39,165 nt of DNA, taken from an uncultured Pseudomonadota bacterium. GTDB lineage: Bacteria > Pseudomonadota > Gammaproteobacteria > Steroidobacterales > Steroidobacteraceae. This document shows positions 1 to 8,495 of the stretch, piece after piece (the stretch's first letter is position 1; the number at the start of each line of letters is the position of its first letter). The stretch is from contig CAIUGU010000083.1 in NCBI GenBank assembly GCA_903898785.1, forward strand, positions 1 to 39,165, in the 5' to 3' direction. The position numbers were made by a program, and so were the translations under genes. The notes under the pieces were generated by a model that worked only from the letters and a program-made list of their open reading frames with translations, did no database searches and was not told where the DNA came from.

Positions 1-1
1 C

Positions 2-607
2 AGCGGCACCGCCAACGCCGACTTGCTCACCGCGTTCTTCGCAGCCGAAGCCGCCGAGCATGGCGTGCAGATCGAACGACCGCTGCGTTTTGTGGTGGCC
101 CCGGCAATCGCCGACCCGCCGCCCCTGCTTGCCGCGGGTGCAGGCCCGCTGGGCGCAATGGCCTGGAGCCTGAAACTGCGCTGGTGGAACCTGGGCATCG
201 CCGACCCGCCCGGTCCGACTCCGACGATCCGCCTTTTCCTCCTGTTCCATGATCCCGCGCTGAGTCCACGCGTGCCGCATTCCGCCGGCCTGCAGAAGGG
301 ATTGCTCGGCATCGCGCACCTGTTCGCGGCGGAACACATGGGTGGCTCGAACCAGGTCGTCATTGCGCACGAACTGCTGCATACGCTGGGCGCCACCGAC
401 AAGTACGACTTTGCCACCAACCAGCCGCGCTATCCCGAAGGATTCGCCGAACCCGACCGCTCTCCCAGGTACCCGCAGGCTTTCGCCGAACTCATGGGGG
501 GCCGCATTCCAGCCGCAGCCGGCGAATCGCGCACACCAGAATCACTGGACCAGGTCTTGATCGGTCCGCTCACTGCCACGGAAATCGGCTGGCGCTCATT
601 GCGTTGA
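2..607 (+). CDS. Metzincin-like zinc metallopeptidase, 5'-truncated
   Basis: The reading frame is open from base 2, so the N-terminus lies outside the window; a TTG at 23 is only an internal codon candidate. The visible 201 residues contain HELLHTLGATD (bases 368-400), which fits the metzincin signature HExxHxxGxxD, where two His and a final Asp bind zinc and the Glu is the general base. Asp as third ligand is known in snapalysin-type peptidases. The part before the motif is hydrophobic and Pro-rich, and a KYD and several Tyr/Pro residues follow it. No close family is recognised and the substrate is unknown. It could be a self-contained peptidase or the C-terminal domain of a larger protein. 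Confidence 0.7.
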   Translation, partial: SGTANADLLTAFFAAEAAEHGVQIERPLRFVVAPAIADPPPLLAAGAGPLGAMAWSLKLRWWNLGIADPPGPTPTIRLFLLFHDPALSPRVPHSAGLQKGLLGIAHLFAAEHMGGSNQVVIAHELLHTLGATDKYDFATNQPRYPEGFAEPDRSPRYPQAFAELMGGRIPAAAGESRTPESLDQVLIGPLTATEIGWRSLR

Positions 608-902
608 CCGCTACCGGGAGCGCGCAGGCATGGAGCGGGATGCCACCTGCAACCGCACCGAGGCAGTGCCTCGGGAATCGCGGGCTGCGCGCTATTGCTA
701 CATCCCCGTACCTATTGCAGCCTGCCGCCACTCGTATCAGGCCAGTACGCAGCCCCCCCGCCCGGCAAAACGCGCGATCGCTCGCGACCTTAAAGCGCGC
801 CCGCAGGCTGTGGCATACTTCGCGCCCTCACAAACAATTCGAACATGACAACTCACGTTGAAGGGTAAGGGTCCGCAAGAACCCGGCCCTGCAGAGGGAT
901 TT
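608..902. other. Intergenic region upstream of malic enzyme
   Basis: These 295 bases hold no convincing gene. A perfect inverted repeat, CCGAGGCA-G-TGCCTCGG, lies at 658-674, about 50 bases after the protease gene, and may help end its transcription, although no T-run follows. A weak -10-like CATACT lies near 812-819. The purine-rich AGAGGGA at 893-899 is the best ribosome-binding site and favours the ATG at 903 for the next gene. Confidence 0.4.
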
Positions 903-2615
903 ATGCAGTTCTTAAGGTTCAGACGCGAAGCCGACGGCCGGCAGATTGTGGATGTTGCACTGCGGGGGCCGGCGCTGTACGCAGAGCCCCTGCTGAACAA
1001 GGGCTCGGCATTTACCACAGAGGAGCGCGCCAAGTTCGGGCTCGAAGGCCTGCTTCCCGCAACGCAAAAGACAATGGAGCAGCAGCTCGACCGCGTGCAC
1101 CAGATGCTCAGGGCCCGCCCGGATCCCCTGGACAAGTACGTGGAGCTTGCCGCACTGCAGGATCGCAACGAGCATCTCTTCTTCCGCCTGTTGCGCGACA
1201 ACCTCGAGGAGTTCCTGCCGATCGTCTATACCCCGACGGTCGGTGCCGCCACCCGTCACTACAGCAACATCTTCCGTCGCGGCCGCGGCCTGTTCATCAC
1301 GCCGGCCCACAAGGGACGCATTGCGAAGGTGCTGCGCCAGGCAGTCAAGTTCAGCAACGTCCGGCTGCTCGTCGTCACCGACAACGAGGCCATCCTCGGC
1401 ATCGGCGACCAGGGTGCGGGGGGCATGACGATCTCGATCGGCAAGCTGTCGATCTACTCCGCCGCGGCAGGCATCCATCCCGCGCAGACGCTGCCCATCA
1501 GCCTCGATGTCGGCACGGACAATCCCGTGCTGCTCAATGACGAGGCGTATCTCGGGTTGCGTCAGCCGCGCCTTCGCGGCAAACCCTACTTCGAGCTGCT
1601 CGACGAGTTCGTCGACGCGATCAACGAGGTGTTCCCGGGCGCGCTCATCCAGTGGGAGGACTTCCGCAAGGACAACGCCCTCGCCGTCCTGTCGCGGTAT
1701 GCGGATCGGGTGGCATCGTTCAACGACGACATCCAGGGGACCGGCGCCATCGCCGTCGCCGGCACGATGTCCGCGGCCCGCGTCCTCGGTTCGCGCATTG
1801 CGGACCAGCGCATCATCGTCTTCGGCGCCGGCGCTGCCGGCCTCGGCATCACGCAGCAGCTGCGAGCGGCCATGGTCGCCGACGGCCTGACGCCGGAAGT
1901 TGCGCGGCAGCGAGTCGGTGTCATCGACAGCCGCGGGCTGCTGGTCGACGACAAGCCGCAGTCCGAGGAATACAAGAAGGAACTGGCCTGGCCCGCGCAG
2001 ACGGCCGCGGACTACGGCCTCGGCGATCCGACGCAACGCGACCTTGCGTCGGTCGTGCGCCACTTCAAGCCCACGGTGCTCATCGGCACTTCGGGCATCG
2101 GCCAGACCTTCACCGAGAGCATCGTGCGTGAGATGGCGAAGCATGTCGCGCGCCCGGTCATCCTGCCGCTGTCCAATCCGACGGAAAACGCCGAGGCAGT
2201 GCCTGCCGACCTGCTGGCCTGGACCGAGGGTCGCTGTCTGGTGGCCACCGGCAGCCCCTTCGATCCTGTGCAGGTGGGCGGCCGCACGGTCACAATTTCG
2301 CAAGGCAACAACGCGTTCGTGTTTCCGGGCCTGGGCCTCGGCGTCCTCGTGGGCGAGATCAAGCGCGTCACGCCAGGCGTGCTGGCGGCCGCTGCACGCG
2401 CGCTGGCCAATCTCGCGACGCAGGAAGAGCTCGATACGGGGATGCTGTTCCCGCGCATCCACCGGTTGCCCGAAGCCGCGCGCGCCGTCGCCGAAGCCGT
2501 CGTGGCCGCGGCTGCCGCCGAAGGCGTCGGCCGGATGATTCCGGAAGCGGACATTCCGGAACAGGTCGCCCAGGCGACCTGGACGCCGGACTACCCGGAA
2601 TTCGTCGCCGTCTAG
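903..2615 (+). CDS. maeA: NAD-type malic enzyme (oxaloacetate-decarboxylating)
   Basis: The product oxidatively decarboxylates L-malate to pyruvate and CO2 with reduction of NAD(P)+, in the cytosol. From residue 22 onward it follows the E. coli MaeA/SfcA pattern: LLNKGSAF near the N-terminus, IYTPTVGAA, the metal/substrate region GDQGAGGM, LDVGTDN, IQWEDF, SFNDDIQGTGA, the Rossmann motif FGAGAAGLGI, then PLSNPT and QGNNAFVFPGLGLG near the end. The length, 570 residues from ATG 903, is close to the 565 of E. coli. An in-frame TTG at 858 would add 15 residues, but the AGAGGGA before 903 argues for 903. NAD preference is inferred from the family. Two small membrane-protein genes follow with gaps of 21 and 12 bases and may be co-transcribed. 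Confidence 0.95.
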   Translation: MQFLRFRREADGRQIVDVALRGPALYAEPLLNKGSAFTTEERAKFGLEGLLPATQKTMEQQLDRVHQMLRARPDPLDKYVELAALQDRNEHLFFRLLRDNLEEFLPIVYTPTVGAATRHYSNIFRRGRGLFITPAHKGRIAKVLRQAVKFSNVRLLVVTDNEAILGIGDQGAGGMTISIGKLSIYSAAAGIHPAQTLPISLDVGTDNPVLLNDEAYLGLRQPRLRGKPYFELLDEFVDAINEVFPGALIQWEDFRKDNALAVLSRYADRVASFNDDIQGTGAIAVAGTMSAARVLGSRIADQRIIVFGAGAAGLGITQQLRAAMVADGLTPEVARQRVGVIDSRGLLVDDKPQSEEYKKELAWPAQTAADYGLGDPTQRDLASVVRHFKPTVLIGTSGIGQTFTESIVREMAKHVARPVILPLSNPTENAEAVPADLLAWTEGRCLVATGSPFDPVQVGGRTVTISQGNNAFVFPGLGLGVLVGEIKRVTPGVLAAAARALANLATQEELDTGMLFPRIHRLPEAARAVAEAVVAAAAAEGVGRMIPEADIPEQVAQATWTPDYPEFVAV

Positions 2616-2636
2616 GCGACGCGGAACGCCGAGCCG

Positions 2637-3128
2637 ATGCAGCAGCTCGTCCGCGACTGGCTCGAGCCGCTGACGACACTGCTGCGCGAGGCCGCATGGA
2701 GCATGCCCCTGGGCCAGGGCGTGCATCTTCTTGGGGTCTGCCTGCTGATCGGCGCTGCCGTCATGTTGTATCCCCGCCTCGCAGGTTCGCATCGCGACGG
2801 GCCTCCCGCGCTGGTCGCCGGCCGCCTGCTGCCCTGGATCTGGATCGCGCTCGGGGTACTCGCCGTGACGGGCTTCGTGCTGTTCAGCGCGGAACCCGCC
2901 CGGATGATGCGCAGCCCCGTGTTCAAGACCAAGATGGCGATGCTCGCGCTGGTCATCGTGCTGACCGTGATCCTGCAGCGTCGGGCGCGACGAACCCTCG
3001 GCAAGTTCGAAACGGGCAACGCGCTCGCGGCCATGGCCGGAGTGTCACTGACGCTGTGGCTGGCCATCGCTGCGAGCGGGCGACTCATCGGTTACGGCCG
3101 CCGACTGCTCGACTACTTCTTCGGTTGA
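2637..3128 (+). CDS. Small integral membrane protein, DUF6644-like
   Basis: This 163-residue protein has about four hydrophobic segments (around residues 25-45, 64-82, 98-115 and 131-150). The opening, with SMPLGQGVHLLGVCLLIGAAVMLYPRLAG, resembles that of the next gene (a Trp/Pro-containing start, then a His and a Leu/Gly-rich helix ending in a short RL/DxRL turn). Both look like members of the DUF6644-type family of four-helix membrane proteins. No catalytic motif is visible and the role is unknown. It starts 21 bases after malic enzyme and ends 12 bases before its paralogue, so the three genes probably form one transcript. Confidence 0.75.
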   Translation: MQQLVRDWLEPLTTLLREAAWSMPLGQGVHLLGVCLLIGAAVMLYPRLAGSHRDGPPALVAGRLLPWIWIALGVLAVTGFVLFSAEPARMMRSPVFKTKMAMLALVIVLTVILQRRARRTLGKFETGNALAAMAGVSLTLWLAIAASGRLIGYGRRLLDYFFG

Positions 3129-3140
3129 CCCGCCGCCCCC

Positions 3141-3629
3141 ATGGACTTCGAACGCGCCTGGTTCTGGCTGGAAGGGTTCTGGATTTCCGGCACGATCCGC
3201 GAGTCGATGTGGGTGTTCCCCGTCATCGAGACCCTGCATGTCGTGACGCTGGCCATGACGGTCGGCTCGATTGCGCTCCTCGACTTCCGGCTGCTGGGCA
3301 TCGGCTTCGACAAGCGTCCTGTCCGCCATGCCGCCGCCGAGGCGCTGCCGTGGACGTGGCGTGCCTTTGTGGCGACGTGCCTCTCCGGGTTCCTGATGTT
3401 CGCCTCAGCCGCGTCGTACTACGTCACCATCCCGGCCTTCCGTTACAAGGCGCTGTGCCTGCTGCTCGCGGGCATCAACATGCTGGTGCTCCACTTCGGC
3501 AGCTGGCGCGACCTTGGCGCATGGAATGACGACGCCCGGATCCCGGTCGCGGCAAAGACCGCGGCGGCGCTGTCGCTGCTGTTCTGGGCGGGCGTTGTCG
3601 TGTTCGGACGCTGGACCGGCTTCTACTGA
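3141..3629 (+). CDS. Small integral membrane protein, DUF6644-like paralogue
   Basis: A 162-residue protein with four predicted membrane helices. The segment ESMWVFPVIETLHVVTLAMT, followed by VGSIALLDFRLLG, is what I associate with DUF6644 proteins. A conserved His (in ETLHV) sits in the first helix, as in its upstream neighbour (GVHLLG). The paired arrangement suggests a heteromeric membrane complex, possibly with a bound cofactor at the helix His, but this is inference. Start ATG 3141 is 12 bases after the previous stop. The gene ends 19 bases before the convergent small exported-protein gene. Confidence 0.8.
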   Translation: MDFERAWFWLEGFWISGTIRESMWVFPVIETLHVVTLAMTVGSIALLDFRLLGIGFDKRPVRHAAAEALPWTWRAFVATCLSGFLMFASAASYYVTIPAFRYKALCLLLAGINMLVLHFGSWRDLGAWNDDARIPVAAKTAAALSLLFWAGVVVFGRWTGFY

Positions 3630-3648
3630 CCGGCTGCGGGCTCGCCGG

Positions 3649-3915
3649 CTACTTGCCGGGAAGCCGGCCACCACTCTCGAGGCAATCCTTCAGCGTGCGG
3701 TAGCCGCGGAAATGCACCGTGGCCTCAAAGCTCGGACTCTTGCGGTCGTGGCACACGCCGGCACTGGAGCGCTTCACGATCGTGGGGTCGTCGGTATCGA
3801 AGAGGGCCTTGTCGGGCGCCGACTTGGCCGGCGCCTGGGACGCAGCCTGGCCGTCCGCCACCACGGCCAGCCCGCCAGTAAGGGCAAGACACAGCAGTCT
3901 GGAAGCAGCTCGCAT
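3649..3915 (-). CDS. Small exported protein with CHD...CLxSGGRLP motif
   Basis: An 88-residue protein. The start at 3915 is set by a good ribosome-binding site (GGGAGGA, five bases upstream); a longer frame upstream is not needed. Residues 1-24 form a Sec signal peptide (MRAASRLLCLALTGG, then small residues). The mature part ends with KRSSAGVCHDRKSP and the tail LKDCLESGGRLPGK. This S-x-G-x-CHD...CL-x-SGGR pattern is one I recall from small proteins and nuclease-associated domains of proteobacteria; the two Cys could form a disulfide. No enzyme core is present. It is convergent with the upstream membrane-protein gene. Confidence 0.7.
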   Translation of the reverse strand: MRAASRLLCLALTGGLAVVADGQAASQAPAKSAPDKALFDTDDPTIVKRSSAGVCHDRKSPSFEATVHFRGYRTLKDCLESGGRLPGK

Positions 3916-4043
3916 CGTATCCTCCCGTTGAAATCGGCTTCGCCGCACCAGACTACGGCCCGGGCGGGTGCCGATCAATCCCCGCCTCTTCAAGTTTGGA
4001 GCGTTGCGGTCGACACAACCCATTGGACTTCCACGAAAACCGG

Positions 4044-5795
4044 ATGACTCCCCACCCGATGCACGACTTGCTCTCAAGGCTGGACGACCTCTTTCCGCTG
4101 CGCTATGCCGCTTGGCTGGCGGCAGCACTCCTGTCGCTGGCATTTGCGGTTTGCTGGGTAATGTACGGCTTCGGTGGCGTGCCAGCCCTCGCCTTCCTGG
4201 TCCTGGTCGCCGTCGGCGTCCGCGACACGCGACAGCAACGGCACTCTGTCTTGCGCAACTATCCGGTCATCGGCCACCTGCGATTCCTGCTCGAGTACAT
4301 CCGGCCGGAGATCAGGCAGTACTTCATCGAAAGCGACAACGAACAGACCCCCTTCTCGCGGCAGCAACGGTCGATCGTCTACCAGCGCGCGAAGGACCAG
4401 GCCGACAAGCGACCGTTCGGAACCCAGCTCGACGTGCAGGCGGAGGGCTATGACTGGATCAATCATTCGCTCGCGCCGACCGAGCTCAAGTCGCACGACT
4501 TCCGCGTCCGGATCGGCAGCAGCGCGAGCTGCACCCAGCCTTACGACGCCAGCGTCTTCAACATCTCGGCGATGAGCTTCGGCGCGTTGTCGGGCAATGC
4601 GATCCTCGCGCTCAACAGCGGCGCCAGGAAGGGCGGCTTTGCCCACGACACGGGCGAAGGCTCGATCAGCCAGTACCACCGCGTGCATGGCGGCGACCTG
4701 ATCTGGGAGATCGGCTCCGGCTACTTCGGCTGCCGCGACGACGAAGGCCGCTTCAATGACGAGCGCTTCATCAGGAACGCGTCAGACCCCAGCGTCAAAC
4801 TCATCGAAATCAAGCTGAGCCAGGGCGCGAAGCCCGGCCACGGCGGTGTACTCCCCGGCGCCAAGGTCACGCCCGAGATCGCAGCCGCGCGCGGCGTCGC
4901 CCCAGGCACGGACTGCGTCAGCCCCGCACGCCACGGCGAATTCTCGAACCCCGTCGAACTCCTGCTGTTCGTCGAACGCCTGCGCAGGCTCTCAGGGGGC
5001 AAGCCGACCGGCTTCAAGCTGTGCATCGGCCATCCGTGGGAATGGTTTGCGATCTGCAAGGCGATGCTCGACACCGGCCTCACGCCCGACTTCATCGTCG
5101 TCGACGGCAAGGAAGGCGGCACCGGCGCCGCGCCGCTCGAGTTCACGGATCACGTCGGTACGCCGCTGCAGGAAGGCCTGCAGCTCGTGCACAACACGCT
5201 GGTGGGCCTCAACCTGCGACAGCGCATCAAGATCGGCGCCAGTGGCAAGATCGTCAGTGCCTTCGACATCGCACGCGCCATGGCGCTCGGAGCGGACTGG
5301 TGCAATTCGGCGCGCGGATTCATGTTTGCGCTGGGCTGCATCCAGGCCCAGTCCTGCCACACCGGCACGTGCCCGACGGGCGTGGCGACCCAGGATCCGC
5401 TCAGGCAGAACGCGCTGGTCGTGCCTGAAAAGTCGGAGCGCGTGTACCGCTTCCACCAGAACACGCTGAAGGCGCTCCAGGAACTGACGCAGGCCGCAGG
5501 ACTCCTGCATCCAAACGATTTCCGCACGACGCATCTCGTCCGTCGCGTCACGAAGAGCGATGTGCGCCTGCTCGCCAGCCTGCTGCCGCAGGTCGCCCCG
5601 GGTGCGCTGCTGGCCGCGATGGCTGGCAAAGCCGACTGGCCACACAACGTCTATCGACAGTACTGGCCGCTCGCAGACGCGGCCAGCTTCGCCCCGCTTG
5701 GCGTTACCGCCAGCACGCCGTCAAGCCGCCTGTCCGATCTGGACACTCAGCCCCTGCAGGCGGCGATGCTGTTCCCTCATCAACGCCAGGGTTAG
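4044..5795 (+). CDS. FMN-binding glutamate synthase family oxidoreductase
   Basis: A 583-residue protein resembling the central and FMN-binding domains of the glutamate synthase large subunit but lacking the glutaminase domain. Residues 20-60 contain two membrane helices, so it is probably anchored with the enzyme domain in the cytosol. Visible family motifs are FNISAMSFGALS, GGFAHDTGEGSIS, QGAKPGHGGVLPG, VDGKEGGTGAAP and a 3Fe-4S cluster motif C432-x5-C438-x4-C443 (CIQAQSCHTGTCPTG). Without an amidotransferase domain it cannot use glutamine directly; the physiological substrate of these stand-alone proteins is unclear. Starts at ATG 4044 and ATG 4059 are both possible. The last 75 bases overlap the convergent desaturase gene. 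Confidence 0.9.
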   Translation: MTPHPMHDLLSRLDDLFPLRYAAWLAAALLSLAFAVCWVMYGFGGVPALAFLVLVAVGVRDTRQQRHSVLRNYPVIGHLRFLLEYIRPEIRQYFIESDNEQTPFSRQQRSIVYQRAKDQADKRPFGTQLDVQAEGYDWINHSLAPTELKSHDFRVRIGSSASCTQPYDASVFNISAMSFGALSGNAILALNSGARKGGFAHDTGEGSISQYHRVHGGDLIWEIGSGYFGCRDDEGRFNDERFIRNASDPSVKLIEIKLSQGAKPGHGGVLPGAKVTPEIAAARGVAPGTDCVSPARHGEFSNPVELLLFVERLRRLSGGKPTGFKLCIGHPWEWFAICKAMLDTGLTPDFIVVDGKEGGTGAAPLEFTDHVGTPLQEGLQLVHNTLVGLNLRQRIKIGASGKIVSAFDIARAMALGADWCNSARGFMFALGCIQAQSCHTGTCPTGVATQDPLRQNALVVPEKSERVYRFHQNTLKALQELTQAAGLLHPNDFRTTHLVRRVTKSDVRLLASLLPQVAPGALLAAMAGKADWPHNVYRQYWPLADAASFAPLGVTASTPSSRLSDLDTQPLQAAMLFPHQRQG

Positions 5796-6923
5796 TGCGG
5801 TCTGACGCTGGAACTCCTCGCGCTTCAGGTCGTACCAGCGTTCCCTCGCCTGTCGCCACTGGTCGAGGGTCGCCATCAGGTCCTCATGCTCCTGCTTGAG
5901 CCGCGCGCGCAATCGCTCCAGCGTGCCGGCCGTCAACACCGGCATCCGCAGCGCCAGCTTCCGTTCGAGTCGTTTGCACTGCATCTCGAGTCGCGCATGC
6001 TGGATGGTGACATCGGGAATGCGCTTGAGTCCGTACGCAAGACCAACCCTGGAGAGTACGAAGATCAGCCACTTGGCCGGATCGAAATGCCACCAGCGCA
6101 CGCCGTTACGGTAGTCGCTGGCATAGCGGTGATGATAGTTGTGATACCCCTCGCCGTAGGTGAGCAACGCAATCAGAGTGCTGTCCCTCGCGGTGTTGGC
6201 GTCCGTATAGGGCTGCGAGCCGACGGTGTGCGCCAGCGAGTTGATGAAGAAAGTCGCGTGATGATTGAGGACGAGCCGCAGCAGCCCTCCGAGCAGGAAC
6301 ACGCCCCAGACGTCGCCGAGCGCCCAGCCCAGCAGCAGCGGCAAGCCGATGTTGGTGGCCAGCACCAGCGGTACGTAGTGGCGATCCTGGAACACCGCGA
6401 TCGGATCGCGCAGGATGTCCTTGACGTTGGAACGATCCGAGCGGGCGCTGGGATAGTCGCGCAGCATCCATCCCATGTGGGAGAACCAGAAGCCGCGCTT
6501 CGCGGAGTACGGATCTCGCAGGTTGTCGTCGACGTACCGGTGATGATCGCGATGACCCGTGGACCAGGTCAGGATGCTGCTCTCAAGCGACATCGTCCCG
6601 AAGATCATGTACACGAGCCGCACGGTCCAGTGCGCGTCGTACGTGCCGTGCGACCACAGGCGGTGATAGCCGCCGGAGATCGCAAGGCCGGTCGCCCCCA
6701 TCAACACCACCAGGCTCATCCAGGCCGCCGTGCTGTACCCGTGGACGATGCCGTACCACGGAACCACCGTGACCGCGCCGAGAAAGGTCAGCGCAAACAG
6801 CCAGATGTTGACCCACAGGGGCGGGGCCCGCCTGAAGTCTTCTTCGGTAAAGGCCCGGGGTGGCGCCGCCGAGGCGGCCGGAGATGACGAGTCGGTCGCA
6901 CCGACATTCCACGAATCAGTCAT
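5721..6923 (-). CDS. Acyl-CoA/fatty-acid desaturase (delta-9 type)
   Basis: A 400-residue membrane di-iron desaturase that introduces a double bond into saturated acyl chains. The three histidine boxes are intact: HRLWSH (87-92), HRDHH (124-128) and HNYHH (261-265). Hydrophobic segments before box 1 and between boxes 2 and 3 match the usual four-helix topology. After residue about 310 there is a charged, coiled-coil-like extension (KRLERKLALRMP to the end) that is not part of the catalytic core. Start ATG 6923 is chosen because the frame beyond it has no desaturase-like sequence. The 3' end overlaps the neighbouring oxidoreductase gene by 75 bases. An 18-base palindrome in the divergent promoter region may bind a regulator. 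Confidence 0.93.
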   Translation of the reverse strand: MTDSWNVGATDSSSPAASAAPPRAFTEEDFRRAPPLWVNIWLFALTFLGAVTVVPWYGIVHGYSTAAWMSLVVLMGATGLAISGGYHRLWSHGTYDAHWTVRLVYMIFGTMSLESSILTWSTGHRDHHRYVDDNLRDPYSAKRGFWFSHMGWMLRDYPSARSDRSNVKDILRDPIAVFQDRHYVPLVLATNIGLPLLLGWALGDVWGVFLLGGLLRLVLNHHATFFINSLAHTVGSQPYTDANTARDSTLIALLTYGEGYHNYHHRYASDYRNGVRWWHFDPAKWLIFVLSRVGLAYGLKRIPDVTIQHARLEMQCKRLERKLALRMPVLTAGTLERLRARLKQEHEDLMATLDQWRQARERWYDLKREEFQRQTALTLALMREQHRRLQGLSVQIGQAA

Positions 6924-6991
6924 TGAGGTCGAGGCCTTGCGCCGTTCCACATCAGAACTGTTGGGATGGTAGCGAGCCGGGTCCCCTGGCC

Positions 6992-7009
6992 GGTTGACAA
7001 TTGGCAACC
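6992..7009. promoter_or_regulatory. Candidate operator palindrome between divergent genes
   Basis: GGTTGACAATTGGCAACC is an 18-base palindrome with 8 of 9 matching pairs, centred in the region between the desaturase and the truncated haemoglobin genes. It includes a TTGACA that could serve as a -35 element toward the right, though no good -10 follows at the right distance. A second imperfect repeat, GAGGGGCTC-TT-GAGCCTC, follows at 7013-7030. Such symmetry fits a dimeric repressor site; TetR-type regulators of desaturase genes are known, but no regulator gene is visible here. Confidence 0.4.
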
Positions 7010-7122
7010 CGGGAGGGGCTCTTGAGCCTCAACCAGGAGTCGCATCACACGCATGCGTCTCTCGGTTATCCCTTAGCGACCCGGACTTGTTGGCGCGGGG
7101 CGCCGTTTGTATGGTGGCAGGC

Positions 7123-7515
7123 ATGTCAGCCGAGCCGACCCGAACCACGCCGTACGACCTGCTGGGCGGTGAAGCCGCCGTGCGGCAGCTGGCCAACCGC
7201 TTCTACGATTTCATGGAGACGCTGCCGGAAGCCGCCGGGCTGCGGGCGATGCACGGACCGGACCTCGGCCCCATGCGCGAGAAGCTGTTCCAGTTCATGA
7301 GCGGCTGGCTGGGCGGTCCACCGTTGTACTTCCAGCGTGCCGATGCAAAGTGCTTTGGCTCGGCACACCGTCCGTTTCCGATCGACGCAGCCGCCCGCGA
7401 CCAATGGATGCTGTGCATCACGCGCGCACTCGATGAAATGCCGCTCTCCGCGGAGCTGCGCACGCTGCTCGATGTTTCGCTCAAGCGGACCACCGAAGCA
7501 CTGCGCAATTGCTGA
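7123..7515 (+). CDS. Group II truncated haemoglobin
   Basis: A 130-residue globin of the truncated 2-on-2 fold. The sequence LLGGEAAVRQLANRFYDFM (helix A/B with Tyr near B10), the loop SGWLGGPPLYF, proximal-His region AHRPFPI and DQWMLC (the Trp at G8 typical of group II) all match the trHbO class. These proteins bind haem and are associated with oxygen, NO or peroxide chemistry; the exact role is not readable here. ATG 7123 gives the usual MSxxP start; an in-frame ATG at 7111 adds four residues. It is transcribed divergently from the desaturase, which consumes oxygen, so a shared oxygen or membrane-lipid link is possible. Confidence 0.92.
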   Translation: MSAEPTRTTPYDLLGGEAAVRQLANRFYDFMETLPEAAGLRAMHGPDLGPMREKLFQFMSGWLGGPPLYFQRADAKCFGSAHRPFPIDAAARDQWMLCITRALDEMPLSAELRTLLDVSLKRTTEALRNC

Positions 7516-7527
7516 AGACAGCGCCCG

Positions 7528-8382
7528 TCAGGACGCCTCTGCCGCCTGTCGCCCGAGTTCCCGGCGGATGGCTTCCTCGCGGGCCTCGTCGATCGCGTGC
7601 ATCACCTCGCCCACGTCGGGGACCGTCTCGTCCTTGACGCAGATACCCGTCAGCGCGCTGTCCGGCGCAAGCTCACCCTTCTCGTACAGGGCCCACATCT
7701 CGCCTGCGTAGTCGGTGGCCAGCAACTCCGGCGCAAAGCGTCCGAGTGTCTCGGTGAGATTGCGGACGTCCCTCGAGAGCATGGCGAACGCGTTGTTGTT
7801 GCCGGCGGCGCTCACGGCCTGCGGCAGGTCGATGATGACGGGACCGTCCGCTCCCACGAGAACATTGAACTCGGAGAGGTCGCCGTGGATCAGCCCGACG
7901 CACAGCATGCGCACGACCTGGCCGATGAGAAAGCGGTGGAAGTCGCGGGCCACTTCCGGAGTCAGCTCGACTTCCCCGAGCCGCGGGGCCGAGTTGCCCT
8001 CGCCGTCGGCCACCAGCTCCATGAGCAGCACGCCGCTGAAGAATCCGAAGGGCTTCGGCACGCGCACGCCCGCCGACACGAGCTGGTAAAGGGCATCCAC
8101 CTCGGTGTTCTTCCAGGCTTCTTCCTGTTCCTTGCGCCCGTAACGCGTGCTCTTCGCCATCGCGCGGGCCTGGCGGCTGCCGCGGACCTTGCGTCCTTCC
8201 TGGTACTGGGCCCGCTGCTGGAAGCTGCGCTGCCCCATGTCCTTGTAGACCTTCGCGCAGCGGATCTCGCCGCCCGAACTCACGACATAGACGGATGCTT
8301 CCTTGCCGCTCTTCAGCTGGCGCCGGACCTCGTCGATGATGCCGTCATCGAGCAGCGGCTTGAGTGCTTCGGGAATTCGCAT
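7528..8382 (-). CDS. RIO-type serine protein kinase
   Basis: A 284-residue atypical kinase of the RIO family (PA4780-like in Pseudomonas). Visible are the ATP-binding GKEASVYVV with Lys in CAKVYKD, the basic stretch with RKVRGSRQARAM, hinge LLMELV, catalytic loop IHGDLSEFNVLV and the metal-binding IDLPQAV. It would phosphorylate Ser residues in the cytosol; archaeal and eukaryotic relatives act in ribosome maturation. It lies divergent from two RNA helicase genes, which supports a link to RNA or ribosome biology. ATG 8382 gives the family N-terminus MRIPEALKPLLDDGII. The last codons lie 12 bases from the end of the convergent globin gene. Confidence 0.92.
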   Translation of the reverse strand: MRIPEALKPLLDDGIIDEVRRQLKSGKEASVYVVSSGGEIRCAKVYKDMGQRSFQQRAQYQEGRKVRGSRQARAMAKSTRYGRKEQEEAWKNTEVDALYQLVSAGVRVPKPFGFFSGVLLMELVADGEGNSAPRLGEVELTPEVARDFHRFLIGQVVRMLCVGLIHGDLSEFNVLVGADGPVIIDLPQAVSAAGNNNAFAMLSRDVRNLTETLGRFAPELLATDYAGEMWALYEKGELAPDSALTGICVKDETVPDVGEVMHAIDEAREEAIRRELGRQAAEAS

Positions 8383-8495
8383 CAGGAAACCGGTTTGCAG
8401 GGGAAGGACCGCTACCTTACAGGGTTTTGGCGGCCATTCCTGCGGCCGCCGCATAGAAAGCCACGGCCAGGCGCCATAAGTGCGATCATGTGCGG

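Noticed and set aside
912-2792. A 626-codon open frame on the minus strand
   Set aside because: It is antisense to malic enzyme, which has complete family motifs; long empty frames opposite GC-rich genes are expected.
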